From: Pseudomonas sp. PH1b
Lineage (GTDB): Bacteria > Pseudomonadota > Gammaproteobacteria > Pseudomonadales > Pseudomonadaceae
NCBI RefSeq assembly: GCF_000633395.1
Contig: NZ_AYMU01000010.1
Span: forward strand, 1 to 64,000
DNA length: 64,000 nt
Direction: 5' to 3'
Shown: positions 60,810-64,000 of the stretch, piece after piece
Layout of the letters: each line of letters starts with the position of its first letter
Position numbering within the stretch: the stretch's first letter is position 1
Position numbers and translations under genes: made by a program
The notes under the pieces: generated by a model
What the model saw: the letters and a program-made list of their open reading frames with translations, nothing else
The model's database searches: none
Told to the model about the DNA's origin: nothing

Positions 60810-62023
60810 ACCTGAGAAATATCATCAAGCCTTACCCTTCGCCGATCATCACCGGGCGCGGGATCGACCTCGATTTTCCGATGCTCGCCGGGTGCCTGAC
60901 CCTGCTCGGCCTGGGGCTGGTGATGATTGCATCGGCTTCCACCGAGGTGGCGGCGGCGCAGTCGGGCAGCGCCCTGTACTACATGATTCGCCACCTGATC
61001 TACATCCTGCTGGGCCTGGGGGCCTGCATTGTCACCATGATGATTCCGATCGCCACCTGGCAACGCCTGGGCTGGTTGCTGCTGATCGGTGCATTCGGTT
61101 TGCTGGTGATGGTGATCATCCCGGGCATCGGCCGTGAAGTGAACGGCTCGATGCGCTGGATCGGTTTCAGTTTCTTCAACGTCCAGCCTTCCGAGATCGC
61201 CAAGGTATTCGTGGTGATCTACCTCGCCGGCTACCTGGTGCGGCGCCAGAAAGAAGTGCGTGAAAGCTGGATGGGTTTCTTCAAGCCGTTCATCGTGCTG
61301 CTGCCCATGGCCGGCCTGCTGCTGATGGAGCCGGACTTTGGCGCCACCGTGGTGATGATGGGGGCCGCTGCGGCGATGCTGTTCCTGGGCGGGGTCGGGC
61401 TGTTCCGTTTCTCCCTGATGGTGGTCCTGGCAGTGGCGGCGGTGGTGTTGCTGATCCAGATGCAGCCCTATCGAATGGCGCGCCTGACCAACTTCGCCGA
61501 CCCCTGGGCAGACCAGTTCGGTGCCGGTTACCAGCTGTCCCAGGCGTTGATCGCCTTTGGTCGCGGGGAATGGTTGGGCGTTGGCCTGGGCAACAGCGTG
61601 CAGAAACAGTTCTACCTGCCTGAAGCCCATACCGACTTCGTGTTCTCGGTACTGGCCGAGGAGCTGGGCGCCGTGGGTTCGCTGTTGACCCTGGCCCTGT
61701 TCGTCTTCGTCTGTATCCGTGGCATGTACATCGGCCTCTGGGCCGAGAAGGCCAAGCAATTCTTCGCCGCCTATGTCGCTTACGGGCTGTCGTTCCTGTG
61801 GATCGGCCAGTTCCTGATCAATATCGGGGTGAACGTCGGCCTGCTGCCGACCAAGGGCTTGACCTTGCCCTTCCTCAGTTATGGCGGCAGCTCGCTGGTG
61901 ATCTGCTGCGCCTGTCTCGGGTTGTTGCTGCGCATCGAGTGGGAGAGCAGGACCCACCTGGGCAGTGAAGAGATGGAGTTCAGTGAAAGTGACTTTGCCG
62001 AGGAGCCGACCCATGGGCGCTAA
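60806..62023 (+). CDS. ftsW: Septal peptidoglycan glycosyltransferase FtsW
   Basis: 405-aa SEDS-family inner-membrane protein with 10 predicted segments. It polymerises glycan strands from lipid II at the septum together with FtsI. SEDS signatures are 'NGSMRWIGFSFFNVQPSEIAK' (about 151-171), the acidic catalytic loop 'LMEPDFGATVVM' and 'PEAHTDFVFSVLAEELG'. Start overlaps the murD stop by 4 bases. The end overlaps murG by 11 bases. Confidence 0.97.
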   Translation: MNLRNIIKPYPSPIITGRGIDLDFPMLAGCLTLLGLGLVMIASASTEVAAAQSGSALYYMIRHLIYILLGLGACIVTMMIPIATWQRLGWLLLIGAFGLLVMVIIPGIGREVNGSMRWIGFSFFNVQPSEIAKVFVVIYLAGYLVRRQKEVRESWMGFFKPFIVLLPMAGLLLMEPDFGATVVMMGAAAAMLFLGGVGLFRFSLMVVLAVAAVVLLIQMQPYRMARLTNFADPWADQFGAGYQLSQALIAFGRGEWLGVGLGNSVQKQFYLPEAHTDFVFSVLAEELGAVGSLLTLALFVFVCIRGMYIGLWAEKAKQFFAAYVAYGLSFLWIGQFLINIGVNVGLLPTKGLTLPFLSYGGSSLVICCACLGLLLRIEWESRTHLGSEEMEFSESDFAEEPTHGR

Positions 62024-63083
62024 CGTGCTGATCATGGCGGGCGGCACCGGTGGCCATGTGTTCCCGGCGCTGGCCTGTGCCCGTGAGTTCCAGGCCCGCG
62101 GCTACAGCGTGCATTGGCTGGGTACGCCCCGGGGGATCGAGAACGACCTGGTTCCCGCGGCCGGACTGCCCTTGCACCTGATCAACGTCACCGGGCTGCG
62201 GGGCAAGGGCAAGCTGTCCCTGCTCAAGGCGCCGTTCGTGCTGGTCAAGGCCGTGCTCCAGGCCCGGCGGATCATTCGCCAGTTGAAGCCAGTCTGTGTG
62301 CTGGGTTTTGGCGGTTATGTGACCGGTCCTGGTGGGGTCGCTGCCAAATTGTCCGGAGTGCCGGTCATCGTTCACGAGCAGAACGCCGTGGCCGGTACCG
62401 CCAATCGGCTGCTGGTGCCGTTGGCCGCCCGAGTCTGCGAAGCTTTCCCGGACACTTTCGGGGCGTCCGACAGCCGCCGCACCACGGGCAATCCGGTACG
62501 CACCGAACTGTTCCTCGAAACACCGCGCGAGGCCCTGGCCGGACGCAAGGCACGTTTACTGATCCTGGGTGGAAGCCTGGGGGCAGAGCCGCTGAACAAG
62601 CTACTGCCGGAAGCCCTGGCACAGGTCGCCCCCGAGCTGCGTCCGGAGGTGTTCCATCAGGCCGGTAAAAACCACGATGAAGTCACTGCAGAGCGTTATC
62701 GCGCCGCCGGCGTCGAGGCTCAGGTGCAGCCCTTTATCAAAGACATGGCCCAAGCCTATGGCTGGGCCGACCTGGTGGTCTGTCGCGCAGGTGCGTTGAC
62801 CGTCAGTGAACTGGCTGCCGCCGGTCTGCCCTCGATGCTGGTGCCGCTGCCCCATGCGATCGACGATCACCAGACCCGCAATGCCGACTATTTGGCTCGT
62901 GAAGGCGCCGCCTTCCTGATGCCGCAAAGAACGACTGGTGCAGCGGACCTTGCCGCTCGCCTGACAGAGGTTTTGATGCAACCAGAACGACTCGACAACA
63001 TGGCCCAGGCCGCGCGCCGTCTCGCCAAGCCCGACGCCACCCGCAACGTGGTGGATATCTGCCTGGAGGTGGCCCATGGTTGA
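62013..63083 (+). CDS. murG: UDP-N-acetylglucosamine--lipid I N-acetylglucosaminyltransferase
   Basis: 356-aa peripheral membrane GT-B glycosyltransferase converting lipid I to lipid II. G-loops: 'MAGGTGGHVFPALA' (8-21) and 'GFGGYVTGPGG'. Acceptor/donor motif: 'VHEQNAVAG'. UDP-GlcNAc-binding segment: 'CRAGALTVSELAAAGLPSMLVPLP'. AGGAG seven bases before the ATG at 62013, which lies inside the ftsW 3' end. Confidence 0.98.
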   Translation: MGANVLIMAGGTGGHVFPALACAREFQARGYSVHWLGTPRGIENDLVPAAGLPLHLINVTGLRGKGKLSLLKAPFVLVKAVLQARRIIRQLKPVCVLGFGGYVTGPGGVAAKLSGVPVIVHEQNAVAGTANRLLVPLAARVCEAFPDTFGASDSRRTTGNPVRTELFLETPREALAGRKARLLILGGSLGAEPLNKLLPEALAQVAPELRPEVFHQAGKNHDEVTAERYRAAGVEAQVQPFIKDMAQAYGWADLVVCRAGALTVSELAAAGLPSMLVPLPHAIDDHQTRNADYLAREGAAFLMPQRTTGAADLAARLTEVLMQPERLDNMAQAARRLAKPDATRNVVDICLEVAHG

Positions 63084-64000
63084 GAATCAGAAAGCCATGC
63101 CGCAACCGGAAATGCGCCGTATCCGTCGTATCCACTTCGTCGGCATCGGCGGCGTGGGCATGTGCGGGATTGCCGAGGTGCTGCTGAACCTGGGGTATCA
63201 GGTGTCCGGCTCCGACCTCAAGGCGTCGCCAGTCACCGAGCGCCTGGAGTCTTTTGGCGCACAGATCTTCATCGGTCACCGTGCCGAGAATGCCGCCAAT
63301 GCCGATGTGCTGGTGGTGTCCAGCGCCGTGAATACCTCCAACCCGGAAGTCGCCACCGCACTGGAGCGGCGTATTCCGGTGGTGCCGCGGGCGGAGATGC
63401 TCGCCGAACTGATGCGCTACCGCCACGGCGTGGCCGTGGCCGGTACCCATGGCAAGACCACCACCACCAGCCTGCTGGCTTCGGTATTCGCCGCTGGCGG
63501 CCTGGACCCGACCTTCGTCATCGGTGGCCGGCTGAATGCAGCGGGCACCAATGCCCAGCTGGGTACCAGCCGCTACCTGATCGCCGAAGCCGATGAAAGC
63601 GATGCCAGCTTCCTGCACCTGCAGCCGCTGGTGGCCGTGGTCACCAACATCGACGCCGACCACATGGCGACCTACGACGGTGACTTCAACAAGCTGAAGA
63701 AGACCTTCGTCGACTTCCTGCACAACCTGCCGTTCTACGGGCTGGCGGTGATGTGCCTGGACGACCCGGTGGTGCGCGAGATCCTGCCCCTGGTCAAGCG
63801 TCCGACCGTGACCTATGGCTTCAGCGAAGAAGCCGACGTGCGCGCGATCAATGTTCGCCAGCAAGGCATGCAGACCTTCTTCACCGTGCTGCGTCGCGAC
63901 CGCGAGCCGCTGGACGTGTCGGTGAACATGCCGGGCAACCACAACGTGCTCAATTCCCTGGCGACCATCTGCATCGCCACCGACGAGGGCATCAGCGATG
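63076..64000 (+). CDS. murC: UDP-N-acetylmuramate--L-alanine ligase, 3' part outside the window
   Basis: The first 308 codons are open to the window edge. The protein begins MVENQKAMPQPEMRRIRRI and continues with the MurC fold 'HFVGIGGVGMCGIAEVL' (about 20-36), P-loop 'AGTHGKTTTTSLLASVF' and 'AEADESDASFLHL'. It adds L-alanine to UDP-MurNAc, the first amino acid of the stem peptide. The start overlaps murG by 8 bases. A full MurC is about 480 aa, so roughly a third is missing here because of the edge, not because the gene is broken. Confidence 0.96.
   Translation, partial: MVENQKAMPQPEMRRIRRIHFVGIGGVGMCGIAEVLLNLGYQVSGSDLKASPVTERLESFGAQIFIGHRAENAANADVLVVSSAVNTSNPEVATALERRIPVVPRAEMLAELMRYRHGVAVAGTHGKTTTTSLLASVFAAGGLDPTFVIGGRLNAAGTNAQLGTSRYLIAEADESDASFLHLQPLVAVVTNIDADHMATYDGDFNKLKKTFVDFLHNLPFYGLAVMCLDDPVVREILPLVKRPTVTYGFSEEADVRAINVRQQGMQTFFTVLRRDREPLDVSVNMPGNHNVLNSLATICIATDEGISD

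Noticed and set aside
60773..62047. A 424-codon minus-strand open frame opposite ftsW
   Set aside because: Extremely His/Gln/Asp-rich composition with no start signal; it is a shadow of the ftsW reading frame.
1..64000. CRISPR arrays, prophage, insertion sequences, integrases, toxin-antitoxin pairs
   Set aside because: Looked for on both strands. No regular spaced repeats, transposase, integrase or phage structural motifs were seen.

Overview
The window is bacterial chromosome, very probably from a fluorescent Pseudomonas (P. fluorescens / P. protegens / P. chlororaphis type). Evidence for this is the high GC content, the 'PA4642 family' protein, TrpS with a Pseudomonas-style C-terminal extension, the gene order rplM-rpsI-petABC-sspAB-(BON, SIS, yraN, lpoA)-rsmI-rnpB-mraZ...murC, and short extragenic palindromes of the P. 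fluorescens REP type. Coding density is high. I see no prophage, insertion sequence, plasmid region, CRISPR array or tRNA.

Layout. 0-2 kb: pyrimidine salvage (upp, uraA, minus strand). 2-4.1 kb: hpt, a WbuC-type cupin and two small conserved genes (plus strand), ending in a bidirectional terminator shared with mqo (4.2-5.7 kb, minus). 5.7-10.7 kb: a 737-base stretch without a convincing gene, then small conserved genes, a YajG-type lipoprotein, a PlsC-like acyltransferase, a zinc-ribbon/DUF2007 pair and a divergent SRAP (YedK/HMCES) protein. 10.8-17 kb: a dCache chemoreceptor, an M48 peptidase lipoprotein, a TMEM165/GDT1 family gene under a yybP-ykoY manganese riboswitch, rsmC and hprA. 17-19.7 kb: LysE-type exporter, AraC-type regulator and MFS exporter. 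19.9-29.2 kb: an AlkK-like acyl-CoA ligase, DUF1302 and DUF1329 envelope proteins, a 911-aa MalT-like LuxR regulator and a LysR regulator. This looks like one lipid-handling unit with its own control. 29.5-34.4 kb: a two-component system with an atypical kinase, two small overlapping membrane-protein genes, ogt with a structured leader, a glyoxalase-II-like hydrolase and an OmpA-family lipoprotein. 34.4-41.7 kb: yhcB, an alpha/beta hydrolase, trpS, zapE, a GlxA-type regulator, an acyl-CoA dehydrogenase and a Tas-like aldo/keto reductase.

41.8-64 kb is core machinery: ribosomal proteins L13/S9, the cytochrome bc1 complex, SspA/SspB, an envelope and septum cluster read leftward (lpoA-yraN-SIS-BON), rsmI, RNase P RNA, and the division and cell-wall (dcw) cluster from mraZ to a murC cut by the window edge. 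The dcw genes overlap or nearly touch throughout. They are preceded by a strong sigma70-like promoter and three MraZ boxes at exact 10-bp spacing.

Most of the window is ordinary. The items I would look at first are the SRAP protein with two altered active-site positions, the structured ogt leader, the terminator/antiterminator-like leader of sspA, the manganese riboswitch, and the acyl-CoA ligase/DUF1302/DUF1329/MalT-like block.
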